Source: Vitellaria paradoxa
Lineage: Eukaryota; Streptophyta; Magnoliopsida; Ericales; Sapotaceae
NCBI GenBank assembly: GCA_019916065.1
Contig: CM034236.1
Location: 55,518,690 to 55,582,689, forward strand
Length of the DNA stretch: 64,000 nt
Reading direction: 5' to 3'
Shown one piece after another: positions 1-12,773 of this stretch (its first letter is position 1; the number at the start of each line of letters is the position of its first letter). The translations under genes were made by a program, and so were the position numbers. A model generated the notes under the pieces. The model saw only the letters and a list, made by a program, of their open reading frames with translations. It searched no databases and was not told the origin of the DNA.

Positions 1-235
1 ATACAATACATAATCTAATAAATTATTTTTATGAGAAATAATTTTTATTTAATAAAATAAATTATTTTAATAATTAGTTATTATATATTAAAAATAATTT
101 TAATTTGACAAAATAAATAATCTTAAGCATAAATTAATATTTCAATAGTTTTAATTTTTTAAATAAAATAAATCATTTAATCAAAATTATATTTAATAAA
201 TAATAATTTTGATAAAATGATTTAACAATTAATTG
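1..235. repeat. AT-rich repeat, partial copy
   Basis: This stretch is almost wholly A and T, made of short words such as ATTAAAAATAATTT and TTTAATAAAATA. The same words recur at about 26.3-27.0, 27.2-29.5 and 46.5-47.4 kb, so I read it as the end of another copy of that AT-rich repeat family. No gene or open frame is visible. Confidence 0.45.
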
Positions 236-238
236 GAA

Positions 239-319
239 GAATCCGTTCGTTCCCACCAATATGGTTCGATTAGAAGAATCGGGGTCCAATAATCTGGTAG
301 TTCCAAAGTCTGAAACACA
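239..319 (-). pseudogene. Receptor-kinase activation-loop fragment
   Basis: Read on the minus strand this encodes VSDFGTTRLLDPDSSNRT followed by a degraded glycine stretch. It closely matches the DFG/activation-loop part of the neighbouring receptor-kinase pseudogene (VSDFGTARLLNPDSSNRT, about 1215-1290). The conserved TGTYGY that should follow is altered and no other kinase domain sequence flanks it. It is probably the remnant of a second, tandem receptor-kinase copy that has been almost entirely deleted; a partial local duplication is the alternative. Confidence 0.7.
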
Positions 320-510
320 ACCTTCAGGAGGCTGAGTTTGGGAAAAAAAAAATTAGAACTAGCTGCTAAAAAATTAAATTTTATGGCTGTCAAACTTCAA
401 CACACTAAGAGCCCAAGCTTAAATATCTAATCAATATTGTCCAGTCTGGCGGATAGCAAAGCAAGCCCAAATCATGCCAAAATAGGGGAAAAAAAAATTG
501 CAAGAGAAAT

Positions 511-3500
511 TCACTCATCTATGAACTTATATATTTCTTGTTTCATCAACTGCTCTATTGTAATTGCATGCAAGGGGCCTGATAATGGTGGTCCACGAGC
601 AAGAAACTCCCGGGACACCTTTTGCATTGTCGGCTGAGATCTTGGATTGGGGTGCAAGCATGCCATTGCCACTGCTGCTACTAGAACCAAATTCCGAATA
701 AGCAATTTGTTGCCAGGAAGCAGCAGGCGGGGGTCTAATACATCTTTCAGCAGTGTATTTTGAGCAGATGCCGATGATGATATTGAAGATAGGAGTTCTC
801 CTAGATGCCTTCCCATTATTATTTTCAGTGCTACTATCCCAAAACTGTAAACATCACATTTTTCTGTCACGGCCGTAGTACATGCAAATTCTGTATCGAC
901 AGAATGTTTGTGAGTATCTTTATTTATTTATTTATTTTTCTACCTTTTCCAGCAGCAATCATATAGAGATGGCACTTGTCATGGATCAATTCAATAAGCT
1001 ACTTCATAAACTATACAATTATAAAATTTTTCCAAGAATATTTACTTGGTCAATGATTTTAAATTTGTAACTCCATGAAAGTACACTCAAAAGTATATTA
1101 TTATCAATGCTGCATCATTTTGATTATACCGTCTAAAAAAGTTTTCTGATAGAATAGCATTTTCCAAACGAAAAAAAGAAAGTGTAATGGTACACCTGGA
1201 GCAATGTATCCGTAAGTGCCTGTCATTACGGTTCGATTGGAAGAATCAGGGTTCAGCAATCTCGCAGTCCCAAAGTCAGAGACATCAGTTACGAGTTCTG
1301 AATCGAGAAGAATGTTGTTGCTTGATATGTCTCGGTGAATAACTGGTGGGTTGCAATCGTGATGCAGGTAAGACAAAGCATGAGCAATGCCTTTCACTGC
1401 ACTTACCCTCTTGGACCAATCTAATTCCACACCTTCATCATCATCCCTCAGTACAGAAAATAGGCTTCCCCTCTCCATGTACTCGTAAACAACAAACATG
1501 CATCGCCTGTGCAAACAAAACCCATAAAGTTTCACAATGTTCCTATGCCTAATTTTAGATAGAACCTCTGCCTCATTCCTAAAACTTCTGTCATATGCTG
1601 GCACTTCACCTTCCGGGTGGTGAAGTTTTTTGATTGCAACCACTTTTCCACTTGGCAGACATGCTTTGTAAACAGTTCCATAGCCCCCTTTTCCGATGCA
1701 ATACTTGATGTCGAAGTTATTTTTTGCTTCAATGATGTCTTTATAAGCTATTTCTCCATCAAAGTTCCATATTGAGAATAAGTCTCTGTGCTTCGTTGAT
1801 CTTGTCTCAGGTTGGATTTTCTTAGTATTGTGTAGAAAGAGGAACGAGATTTCTAAAATAAAGAAGACTACAAAAATGACAACAGCTGAAGCAATGGCAA
1901 TGTAGCGCATGACAGTGAACATTTTCCTCCCTCTATTTTTAGTCAGTGAAGAATGAAATGAATAAGGTGCATCTGCATAGCCACCAAGAAAAGCTGCAGG
2001 CACAGGCGCAGGTGCTGGCTCGGGCGCAGGAACAAGCTTTAGCCTGGGGAGTAACTGCTTAAGTTTTGGTTGCCAATGAATGCCTCAGTGCCATACTTCG
2101 ACAGAAACTCCTCTCTGATCTGACCCTCCGAAGCATTGTAAGACAGGTCAATATGCTTGAGGGAGATAAGAGCAATTGGAATGGTTCCAATGAGATTATT
2201 GTGGGAGAGATTCAAGGTCATTGAGCCGGCATTAGGATTGTAGCCAAACTCGGAAGCTAGAAATCCACTGATTGAGTTATGACTAGGGTCAAAATTTACC
2301 AGTGAAGGAAGGAGGGCAACATCGAGTGGAATGCTACCATTCAACTGGTTCTCCCGCAATATCAAGAAGCTCAGTTTAGAACAATTCCCTAGAGAAGGCT
2401 GGATTGGTCCCCTCAGGAGGTATAGAACCTGTAGTCTGGAGAGATTTCCTATTTCATGGGGTATCTGGCCAGTGAGTTGGTTTGATGAAAGATCCTTATA
2501 TGAAAGGCTGGTTAATTGGGTAAGTTCAGTAATAAAGCTGCCATGTAGTTTGTTATCAGAGAGATCGATCAAAACCAACCTTCTAAGATTTCCAAGTTCG
2601 TTCGGGAGGGAACCATTGATTTGGTTAGAATGAAGGGACAAGTATTCCAAATTGGTTAAATTTCCCACGCTAGGGGGGAGTGGGCCATTGATTTTGTTGT
2701 GACTAAAGTCCAGTTCCACAAGATTCTTAAGATTTCCTATTTGTGGGGGCAATGAATCACGGAGGTCATTGGAAAACAGATCGAGAGAAACCAAACTCTT
2801 CAATTCCCTTATTTCTGGAGGGATAGAACCATTGATCACATTTGGCCAAGGGAAAGATGGGACAAACAGTCTAATTGGCAGAGAGCCAAAGGGAAAACAC
2901 CTCTAATCCGGTTATTGCTGAGGTCCAGAGCAACCAGATTTTTCAAATTCCCTGTTTCTTGCGGGATAGGACCACTGATTTGATTCGATCCAATTGACAG
3001 ACGTGTTAATTTAGTCAAAAGACCAAAAGTTGAAGGAATTGTCCCATTGTGTGCGTTCTAACTAAGGTCCAGAGAGGTTAGATTCGATAAATGACCAAGA
3101 ACCAACGGGATTTCCCCAGCAAAATTGTTGGAATTAAGGTTTAGAGCAACTAACTTCTTTACATTCCCGATATAAGGAGGGATTGGACCAGCAATTAGAT
3201 TCAAAAAAATATAGAGCTCCTCCAGCTCAACAAGTTTACCTAAAGAAAGAGGCAACTCACCTCTGAGATAATTGGAGGAGAGGTTGTGGTATCTGAGCTT
3301 GGAAAGTGCACCCATATGATCAGGAATGAGCCCAAAAAGTCCATTTCCACCGAGATCAAGACGGACAAGTTCTGGGAACGAGGAGAAGCTAAAATTTTGG
3401 AACTTGTTGCCTAGTTTATAGCCACGTGGCAATGATATCTCGGCGACGCTCCCAGCAACATTGCAGACAATGCCGGGCCACCGGCATGATGTTCTGAAGT

Positions 3501-3674
3501 CATGTTTCCGAAGCCACCGCCCCACCACCCGCTGCTGAGTAGAGCCTCTGCTTGTGATTCAACTGAGGATGACGATTCAGATGCCCCCGCTGTCTTAATA
3601 CTACCACATATAGATATAGTAGTAGCCCATGCTGCTATCAATATTACAGATATAGGAATGGTGGAAAACTCCAT
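511..3674 (-). pseudogene. MIK2-type LRR receptor-like kinase, pseudogene
   Basis: Relatives are plasma-membrane receptor kinases of LRR subfamily XII/XI type (MDIS1-interacting receptor-like kinase 2). Visible in order: start codon at 3674 with a hydrophobic signal peptide; an LRR N-cap with SSGWW and CRWPGIVC; roughly a dozen 24-residue LRRs (3400-2100); a Pro/Ala-rich linker; a membrane span (about 1840-1910); and a kinase domain with GKGGYG loop, VAIKK lysine, HRDISSNN and DFG, split by one intron (donor after 1196, acceptor before 890) and ending at 511. The frame is broken at least four times: a shift near 3500-3525, an in-frame TAG at 3058-3060, a one-base loss near 2850, and a one-base loss in a C run near 2045. 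One LRR near 2420 is also shortened. The kinase catalytic residues look intact, but no full receptor can be made from this copy. Sequencing errors could explain single shifts but not all of them together. Confidence 0.85.
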
Positions 3675-5000
3675 CTGTTCTGTTAAAGGATTCAGCTGCA
3701 GAAGTTGGAGATTGTAATTTGTAAAGCATTGTGGTGATGCTTGTTGATTTTATATATCCGAATTTTGGCACTTAATTTTTTTTCCCCATTGTTTTCAATG
3801 CCATTGACTCTTTTTTTAAGCCAGGGAGGAAGACAGCCAGGAAAATTTCCGAAGTGGCAAGGGGTAACTGGAGACCAAATCCCTTGTCTACTGCATTAAG
3901 CAATGAGCTGCCGATCATAGTAAAAGTCAATATGTTTTAGTACAAGTGTCATGCTATATTAAAATGATCTTTTCTGTCCCCATAACTATGGCGTGATAAT
4001 TTATTATGGTATAAATGAAACCGAAATAAGTTTTTCAAATTCTTTATTTGCATTTTTTTTTTTTTTTTTTTTTTGTATGGAACCGTTGATTTCTTTTTGT
4101 ATGTATGAAATAAGTTTTTCAAGTTTTTGCCCAGATTCATATTTTAGGTTACTCAAAATGTTAAAAATATTCATTGAAATATTTTTTAATAGTTAATAAT
4201 TTTTTACCCGATCTAAACTGGAATTATAATTTATTATTTTACCCTTGGGTTCGTCTATAGCTTAGATTTGTATTCTAAACTTCTTAAAATGTTAAAAGAA
4301 ATTTATTATCATATTTCTTAATAATTAAAAAAAATTAGATCAATTTAAACTTAAACTATAAAATGATCATTTTACTGTAAGCTCATTTCTTGTCCAAATT
4401 CATATTTTAAAAATAAAAATTATTTTTATAGTTTTTCATATAACAATGTTTGTAATTTTAATGAATTACATTTTATTTAATCATATTTAAAATAGTAATC
4501 AAATTATGAGAATTTAAATATTTATTTCATTCATGTGATTTTTATATTCGCAACCAAATAAAAGAATGAGATTGGCATTCTATTTTATTTCCACTACCAC
4601 CTCTCAATCTATTCTCGCATACCAACAATAACCTCCGTAACATAAATGGATAGTATATAATGTATATATTTTACCTATTCTATGCTAAGCTAAATAAGCA
4701 AAAAAAATAGGTTATTAGAATTTAATAAACTTATTTTTTTTCTTAACCCCTCCTATGTAGAATCACATTGAATCAATAGAAAGATAGTCTCGAATTTGCA
4801 TACCATTCTACGAGATTTACCAAATTAATAAATTCAAAGTTACGTTTATACGATTGACTCTAAAAAAATATGAACTGAAATTTAAAATTCACAAGGTGTT
4901 TACTGTTTAATTGATACTCATCTCAATCATGACATCAATTATTTACTTATACACCAGTTGAGTTATCGCTCAAAGGTCAGCACTAATTGAATTACCCTAA
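3675..5000. other. Intergenic, no gene seen
   Basis: AT-rich DNA upstream of the receptor-kinase pseudogene. It contains a long T run at about 4053-4074 and many short poly-A/T tracts. The short open frames here have no recognisable domain and low-complexity translations. I see no gene. Confidence 0.6.
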
Positions 5001-5396
5001 GGCAATGTTTGTTTGCTGGACTAAACCGCCGGATTGGAGAAGCAATCCGTGGACCCCACTCGAAGTTACGTTTGTTTTGCTTTTTGTTTCATCCGTGGGA
5101 CCCACGGATTGGATGACTTGTCCGGGGAAGAAGTCGAATTTGTTATCCGTAAGGCATGCAGTATTATTAATACCCCACCTCCGGATTTGTTTCCCGTCAA
5201 GATCCAAAAGTCAAAATTTATTTCTTATCACATCACATATCAAATTATATTTTTTATCCCACTTTATATCCCACCAACCAAACCCCAAAAAAATAATCTT
5301 ACATAAAAAATTAATCTCATCTTTTATCCAATTCCATCTATGGATCTCACGGTATTACTTATCCCCCATCTTCTAATCCCTCAAACAAACACATCC
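5001..5396. mobile_element. Tourist-like MITE (PIF/Harbinger type)
   Basis: The 396-bp segment is flanked by TAA on both sides (4998-5000 and 5397-5399), the 3-bp target duplication typical of PIF/Harbinger elements. Its ends are inverted repeats: GGCAATGTTTGTTTG on the left and the complement of GGATGTGTTTGTTTG on the right (12 of 15 match). There is no transposase. The open frames inside it are by-products of the repeat and not genes. Confidence 0.65.
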
Positions 5397-5787
5397 TAAG
5401 TTTAATTGAGTTGTTTTGGTAAAATTTTGGATAAAATTAGACACCAATAGATTCGAAATTGAAATTATTTAAATTTTCACAAGATAAACTTGAATTGATC
5501 TAATAAAAATGACAACTACTCGATTTGATTTACAAAATATTTTGATTCAGAATTGGATTAATTCAATTTAAATATATCAATTTATATTTTATTTTTAAAT
5601 ATTGATATATAATTTTGTAAAATGCAATTAATTTGATCAATTCAATTTTAATTTTTTAATACACAAATCAAAAATCATAATTTTTATAATTCCTCAATTG
5701 AAATAATCCGAACTACTTAAATCAAAGATAGATGGTTTGATTCGAAAAATCAGTTGTAAAGAATTTTTGCTCGCCCCAGTTCTCCAA

Positions 5788-5957
5788 GGGCCCATTTGAT
5801 TTGCCATTTTTTACTGAAAATTTCTAAAAATTTCTATAAATCTCTGTTAACTTTATATCACATCAACTTTTTTCTCTCACTACACGCATTACGAAATTTC
5901 TCCAAACCACAATTTATCTCAATTTATCTCATTTTTTCTTACTCCAAACAAACCCCA
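5788..5957. mobile_element. Small TIR repeat, family A copy 1
   Basis: The left end reads GGGCCCATTTGATTTG and the right end ACTCCAAACAAACCCC, forming an imperfect terminal inverted repeat. The interior (TTATATCACATCAACTTTT, then CTCACTACACGCATTACGAA) is shared in reverse orientation with copies at 58370-58505 and 58803-58950. It is non-coding and lies about 550 bp upstream of the VPS29 start codon, so it may sit in that promoter. Confidence 0.65.
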
Positions 5958-6311
5958 AATGGTTTACGGGAGAAAACTTTTGTCATTTGTTAAAAATAAT
6001 TATTAACGTTTATGGGCTTATTTCTACAAAAACGCATCGTTTTGAGGGCAGGTTACCCTTCCGAGTCTTCGACCCTGCAACTTTCGTACGAATCGAAGGC
6101 GGAGGGGATTATTGGGAAAGAACTGCAACTTTTTTGCTCAATTGAACATCTTTTACCGGTAAATTCTCCAAATTCAGTCTTGTTTCGATTTGGATACACA
6201 TATATGCGTATATGTATATCGATATATATTTATCTGCAAAGGATTTTAGGCTTGTGTCTACCGTTCCCAAAACTAACAGATTGATCCAGGTTTGTTGTTT
6301 GTTCTACTTCT

Positions 6312-6319
6312 AGGGTTTG
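6312..6319. promoter_or_regulatory. Telobox-like motif in VPS29 leader
   Basis: TAGGGTTT is the complement of AAACCCTA, the telobox often found near transcription starts of plant housekeeping genes. It lies in the leader of VPS29. That leader probably contains an intron: a donor-like ACCG|GTAAAT near 6160 and an acceptor-like CTGCAG near 6440 are visible. A short motif like this can occur by chance. Confidence 0.35.
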
Positions 6320-6504
6320 GTGATACGGACAAATCAATTCACAGATCGATTTTCTATTATATATTTCCAATGATATTTGTTGTTCAATCATACTAGCGTG
6401 TTTGTGCACTCATGTGTAGTCTTTACAAATTGCTGCAGACTGTGATGACTGATGAAATTTGAGGATCGGGGGGATTTTTTTGTAATCCTTTCTGGTAGGA
6501 GAGA

Positions 6505-9500
6505 ATGGTGTTAGTACTGGCAATTGGGGATCTTCACATCCCACATAGGGCACCAGATTTGCCTCCAAAGTTCAAATCCATGCTTGTTCCTGGCAAGATT
6601 CAGCACATTATTTGCACTGGAAATCTCTGTATCAAAGTAAATTCCTTTTCTTTTTCATTTTTTTTCCCTAATGAACCTTTTATCTTTTTCTTTCTTTTTT
6701 TTGGGGGGGGGGGGGGGGGTATTTATCAATTTCATGCTATTTTTTATTTAATTTTTTTATCACCTTTTATGACATTCTGGACATTGCTGGATTTGAATCA
6801 TGGTTTAGCCAATGTAGATATAATATTAGAGCTTGGTTCCGCTGTTGATCTGATTTGGCACACAATACAAGAAAAACCCTCTTATTTTTCATGCATTATT
6901 TATTTCTTTGTAAAACCATGCATGTCAGTTGCTGATCAGATACTGTTGCTTTCATGAGCAGGAAGTTCATGACTACCTCAAGAGCCTTTGCCCTAGCCTG
7001 CATATTACCCGTGGTGAATATGATGAAGATGCCCGTTATCCAGAAACTAAAACACTTACAATTGGACAATTTAAGCTTGGGCTTTGCCATGGTCATCAGG
7101 TACTTTTCCTCACTTCTTTATTTAAAATGTTTAAGACAGCAATCAGTCTTGGTTCTTTTGTGCTCATTGTGCAATTTATCACATATTAATTGAATCAAGA
7201 AATATAACTGCTTCAGTATATATTGAAGAATAGGAAATTTTATTAGGCATCTAGTCTGAGATATCGAGGATATTAGACCGACAGAAACCCTTTGTTGATT
7301 TGTCTTTGGGTTATTCTTTTTTTTTTTTTTTTTTCTTGACTTCTACTCTTGCACGGGTTTTACAAGATGCAATACTTCGATAAATAATGCTTTCTGATAT
7401 AGCTTTAATTGGATCAATTTATTACTGTCTTTGAAACTCTTGTGTTATGGCTCTGATTGGCTTGTAAGAGTAGATTTGATATTTGTTATTTTCTATTTTA
7501 AAATCCTTCTGAAAAATGAGATTGGAGGATGAGTATAATATTTCTTCTAAATGGATAGTCTGCTTAGAATTATTTCCTGTGGGTTCCTAGTAATGGATGG
7601 TATCTTTCTTTTCCTGAATTGGGATGTCACTTCCTAAGAAATTGACAGCTATGTCATCTCAGTTTTTTTTTTTTTTCAAAATCTCAGATAATTGCCCTAT
7701 GTTGTGATCACAAAGTTTTTTTTTTTTTTTTTTGTTGGTAATTTTGTGATCACAAAGTTGGCTTGCCTCATCCAACAATATGGATGACACCCCTCTGTTT
7801 TAAGCCCTCCTTTCAATATCATAAACAGATATTTATATCTTTTCTTTCAACTTGAGAATGAATATAGTAAAGAAGGTTGTGGGTACGTGGGTCCAATTCG
7901 CCACATCACTGCCGCACCATCACCATTCATGTCCTACCACATAAGCTCCCAAACCGCCATGTGTAGCACGCACTTAGGGGAACGTCTCATATTTCATGGA
8001 CCTCCCCCCCCCCCAAAAAAAGTATTTTTCCACAGCTAATCTCTAGATAACAGACACTAGCCAACTGCTCTGGGCCATATCTCTTTCACCTTAAGGTCAT
8101 CGTACTCCTGCAAGACTTTCTAGTGGGTATTCTTCCTTGAACTCCAAAACCTTATCATTGTGGAAGGCTGCTCCTACTTTCCTCCAGTGTAATTCTCCTT
8201 GGGGAGCCTTTGTCATATGTTCCTGCTATGGACTCGCGCACATGAAACCCTCCAAATATATTCTGGTCACCTCTAACTTGGACAAGGAGTAATGCGGGGG
8301 AGTCTTCCAATGAGATTCTCCACTCATGAGCTCCTCTAGGGGTGTCATAACCTCCCCCTTCTCACAGGGGATCATTAGGAACTAGTGGCTATAGTTTGTG
8401 TATCCTTCCAGTCTCACCTAATCAATGTAAGAAAAATGGAAACTTTACAAGACTGTTTATGGAAGTACAATTATTCATACAGTATATAATCAAAATTTTT
8501 GCACCAATTGACCATGCAGTTGATGGCACCTCTGCCTTATTGGAATTGGAAGTGCCTTCCACTCCTAGAGGTTCACATCATGCAAAGTTGGCCTGTCTCT
8601 AGGACTAATGTTATTGACAGATATAGATCAATCGTCATGGTCTAAACTCTCTCATAAATACCAGCTTCTATCAACCTTGAAAATCAGGCCCGTCATCATT
8701 CTTAACCTATAATTCTCACTCCAGTAGCCTCTGGAGATCCTCCGCTGTAGATGACTAAGCGTTATTACGTGACGATTGTCCCTAACAACTTCCCCTAACC
8801 ATCCACGAAGGTAATAGATGATGTTGGATGAGACTGTGTTATTATGATTTTGCTTATAGGTTATAATATACAATTTACTTAATATATAATAGACATGTGG
8901 AATCTATTTAGACCAAGACCTGGACTCACAAATGCAGTAAATACTAAAATGTTACTAGCCAAGAAGAATAAATACATATACACATATGTATCACAGACCA
9001 TTGTGTAAGTTAAACAATTTATTTTTATTTGTATGTTGACAGCTGGTTAATGAATGATGAAGCTTGACAAATATCACAAGTTATGCACCGATACTGGCAG
9101 CTGATCTCGTTGTATTCTTTGCAACTGCATTCTTTTTAATCTATTAGTAATTTCCATTGTATTCCTTCAATGTATGCCAATCACGTATCCAAAAATGTTA
9201 GGTGTTGCTCTATTAAGAGGTATTTGTGCTAGAAAGATTGTTTGATATCAAGAGAAATGTCACCAAGCTGTCCAATTTTTGCAAATAAATTTTCAAGCTA
9301 TGGAGAAGTCCGAGAAATTGAACCTTTTTCAAGGGAGTCCATGGAGGTTTTAGTGTCACTAGCATGCTCCTCGCTTGAAGTGCCTATGCTTTTTGTATTT
9401 TTTGCTTGGCAGTTTCCGTGCTACTTAATTATTAACTTATCAGGTTGCTACATGATGAGCCCAATTAACTTCAAGGAAACTCTCAAATAGGATAACCTCC

Positions 9501-10090
9501 TCTTTTTAATGGTTTTTCTTTTTCGTTTTTGATGGAGCAAGTAGTGCTTTACTAATTATTACTCTTTACATTTCAAGCATGGTGATGGCGTGGATTTTCC
9601 ATGCAATCACCAAGTCTGCTTGTTTCTCATTTCTTTTTTTTTTTTTTTTGGGATATCAAGTGAACGAGTATTAAATAATTGTCTTGGCAAATTTGTAATT
9701 TTTTAAATTAGTGTATTATTTTGTATCCGTATAACCCCAAAAAAATTCTACTTGTTCTTACTATTCCTTTATATTTTGAAGGTTGTCCCGTGGGGAGACC
9801 TTGATTCCCTAGCCATGCTTCAGAGACAGCTAGATGTGGACATACTTGTTAGTGGTCACACTCATCAGTTCAAGGCCTACAAACATGAGGGTGGTGTTGT
9901 CATAAATCCTGGGTCTGCTACTGGTGCATACAGCAGCATCACTTACGATGTGAACCCAAGCTTTGTGCTAATGGACATCGATGGCCTGCGAGTTGTTGTC
10001 TATGTTTATGAACTCATTGATGGAGAGGTGAAGGTTGACAAGATAGATTTTAAGAAGACAGCCACGGCAGCAACCCATTCGACACACTGA
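6505..10090 (+). CDS. VPS29: VPS29 retromer subunit
   Basis: VPS29 is a core subunit of retromer, which retrieves vacuolar sorting receptors and other cargo from endosomes. It folds like a metallophosphoesterase but acts as a scaffold. Coding exons are 6505-6636, 6962-7099 and 9782-10090, all with GT-AG introns in phase 0, giving 192 residues, the usual length for plant VPS29. The start [15 protein letters not shown] carries the phosphoesterase GDxH motif. TGNL (residues 39-42), CHGHQ (86-90) and SGHTHQF (about 114-120) are the remaining metal-site-like motifs, and the protein ends in a Lys-rich stretch followed by [10 protein letters not shown]. The start is fixed by the family's conserved N-terminus. 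Intron 1 holds a T/G homopolymer junction. Intron 2 (2.7 kb) holds a more GC-rich tract at 7880-8650 with no gene I recognise. The family assignment is near certain. Confidence 0.96.
7880..8880. other. GC-richer tract inside VPS29 intron 2
   Basis: Base composition here is clearly less AT-rich than the rest of the intron, and the borders are sharp. The minus strand gives short broken open stretches but no motif I can name. It may be a decayed transposon copy. I found no convincing terminal repeats, so this is only a suspicion. Confidence 0.3.
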
Positions 10091-11328
10091 CTTCGAGTTT
10101 CTGTTGGTATTTTAAGACTTCTGTTCTGAACCTAAATGCTATTGATTTTGTCTTTGTATGCCCATTTCTATTTTTCAATCATCACTTTTTCTTTTGGGTG
10201 ACTGGATTTACTCGGACGAAAATGGTGAGAGTTTAATTTGTAATAAACCATGTTTAAATGTGCTTGCCCCCCAATATATCTTGTCAATGCTTTTGGAAAC
10301 TCCCAATACTGAACCTAATTTAGAAGAAAAGGGGAAAGCTGATATGGCATGGTTCTGATTGTAAGTCAACTATGTCAGCCCTCCAAATCCAATTTAGAAA
10401 ACCCCGTGATCATTTTGGAAAGGAGTAAACCTGTCTTCTGGCCCATTCCGGGCTCATAACAGATGATTCTAGAAAATAATAAAAAGCCTAATTTTTTATT
10501 CAGAAGGTTCTGTGCCGCGCTGATTGAAAACTTGAAGAGCATACATGTTTTGTGTTTCCGTCCTGGAGTAATCATCTGGGAAAGGAAGTTAGGGTGCTTC
10601 ACGGAGTCAGGAAACCCCCTGGATCTTCAAATACATATTTGAATTCAATAGTTGAATTGAGTTCGATAATTGAATTGAATTGATTTAAGAAATAATATCA
10701 AATTTGACCTGTTAGTGAAAAAGAGAAAATAAGTTAAATATAATATGAGGTTAAATTTGTCCGTTTATTTAATTGGCTTGGAAAAATAATGAATATTTAT
10801 CAAATTATATGTTTTTTGTTGGATTCTAAATGGCATAAAAATTTCAAGTTATAAAATGAAATCGAATTCTAACTCATCAAAATTTATTTTATTTTGATTT
10901 TAAAACAGAAAAATTGGTTTTAAAAGAGAAGAATTGGTGAAAATTTTCACCAAATGAAATTAAATTTTATCAAATTTACAATTTCAAGTCAATGTTTATA
11001 TTTAGTCTCAAAGAGTATCGGCAGATAATTGTTGCCAAAAATAATAATAATAATATATCAAAGAAATTCGGCATATTGACCGTAATAGCATAATTTAAAC
11101 AAATTTTGTTTTGGTTCACGATTTAGATTAGAAAGGGGAAAAAACTAGGAGAGTTATAATGGAAGTAACTGTTGATAATTGAATATTTTATGGTTTCTAT
11201 GTGAAGCAGTTACAATACCAAATTATATATTGATGTGTCATCTCATTGATTAATGATGAACTAATGAGAAGAAAATATGGCCGCAAATATTCAACGACTC
11301 CTCTCTATTTCCCTAGCTGGAATGAGAT

Positions 11329-11359
<31 letters not shown>

Positions 11360-12540
11360 TATGCGTATATGTCAACCGAGCTTGATATATGGCCATCCCG
11401 CGGGCGGGTGGGTCATTTTACGCACCATGCCCAGCACATCACATTTGACAAGTCGGTTGGTTTATACGTATGCAGATTATTAATTTATATCAACATACAA
11501 TAAAATGGACTGAAAATAGACGATAATAAGTTAATAGTATTAATTGAAATTCCAATAAATACTTAATTGTCAAATAGGGAATGTTGAAATTTTTTCAGTT
11601 CTTGAAGGAGACTCCAATCAAATTTGACAAATTCAATAAAACATTCATTAATGGGCAGCATGGACCAGCAGTTGGAAATTCCACATTTTGAATTTTAAGA
11701 TCCAATGAGTCAATAATAGCCATCCTTGACCCATGTAGTGTAAATCGACTAACACCCAAAAGGGCCCACAACCAGCCACATTCCAACCTGTTTACCTATC
11801 CATTCTCAGGCAAACAGCACCATTTCTTTTGCCATAAAAATTGTAATGGTAACTCAAATCCATCTAACTCAGATGGAAGAACACATTGATCCAGACCTAC
11901 AAAATCATACCTGGCTACTTTCTAAATATTTGACCTTTTCCCGAGTGAGTTCGTTCATATACACAATTTTTGGAATCGGTTCTCTATTACTGTCTCTTTT
12001 CCTAGCCCACACTCCATTCAATTATGGGAAAAACCAAAATCCACTGCAGCTATCATATATGATAGCAAGTTACATGTTACAATTCGTTTTACAGAGAAAC
12101 AAACTGGCAGAGACTTGCCTCATCCAGGAGGGTTCATCTTTCAATTTTTACGAGAGAATGAATATCAAATGAAATATTATATATATGAGAAGAAATGAAA
12201 CTAGTAATTAAAACACACAAAGTAGGCAATCATACTCCACTCGAACTTACACCTCCTCCACCAGTTAGTTTTTATTATATTATATTATTTCATTTTATTT
12301 TTCTTTCCCTTTGCCCTTTATTTTTTATTCATTTAACAAATCAAAGAAAAAGTATATACGAAAACTCAAGTAAAAATAACAATAACCATATGTTCTATCT
12401 CCTATTGCATTCCTTACTAGGAGGTTAAAAAAAAGCCTATAAAACGTAGAGATGTCATATAAGGTATGGTTAATCCCCTTTCAGTTCGTAGGCATGTTCC
12501 CCTCTCCTAGTTTTACTACAGAAGTAGACATGTCTCCTCA
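10091..12540. other. Intergenic between convergent genes; microsatellite
   Basis: VPS29 (plus) and the APR-like gene (minus) point towards each other across this stretch, so it should hold both 3' UTRs. It is AT-rich, with a (TA)n run at 11338-11361. The open frames at 11246-11503, 11846-12172 and 12195-12428 show no family features and no splice context, and I do not call them genes. Confidence 0.55.
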
Positions 12541-12773
12541 ACACTACACAATGTACAGGGGGAAGAAAAAAAAAAGATAAATTTTCTCAAATTTACACAT
12601 TTGCTATCTTACTTCCCTCCCTAGGAACACAAGGGCATGTTCAGTACTTTGGGCATAGATAAAATGGATCATAACAAATACGCAACAAAAAACCGATTGA
12701 ACCCACCATGTCATGAAGTATGTTCCTCAGAGATCCAAGTCAAGTTTGTCCCTGTTTCAGTCTCATTCAAGTT

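Noticed and set aside
5001..5396. 129-codon frame that might be a small gene
   Set aside because: It lies entirely within the Tourist-like MITE and its translation is that of the repeat.
6012..6284. 90-codon plus frame upstream of VPS29
   Set aside because: Probably leader/5' UTR and its intron: a donor-like GTAAAT lies inside it and the VPS29 start further on is fixed by homology.
11846..12172. Open frame of 108 codons on the plus strand between VPS29 and APRL
   Set aside because: No domain, no splice or UTR context, and it lies where two convergent 3' ends should be. AT-rich DNA yields such frames by chance.
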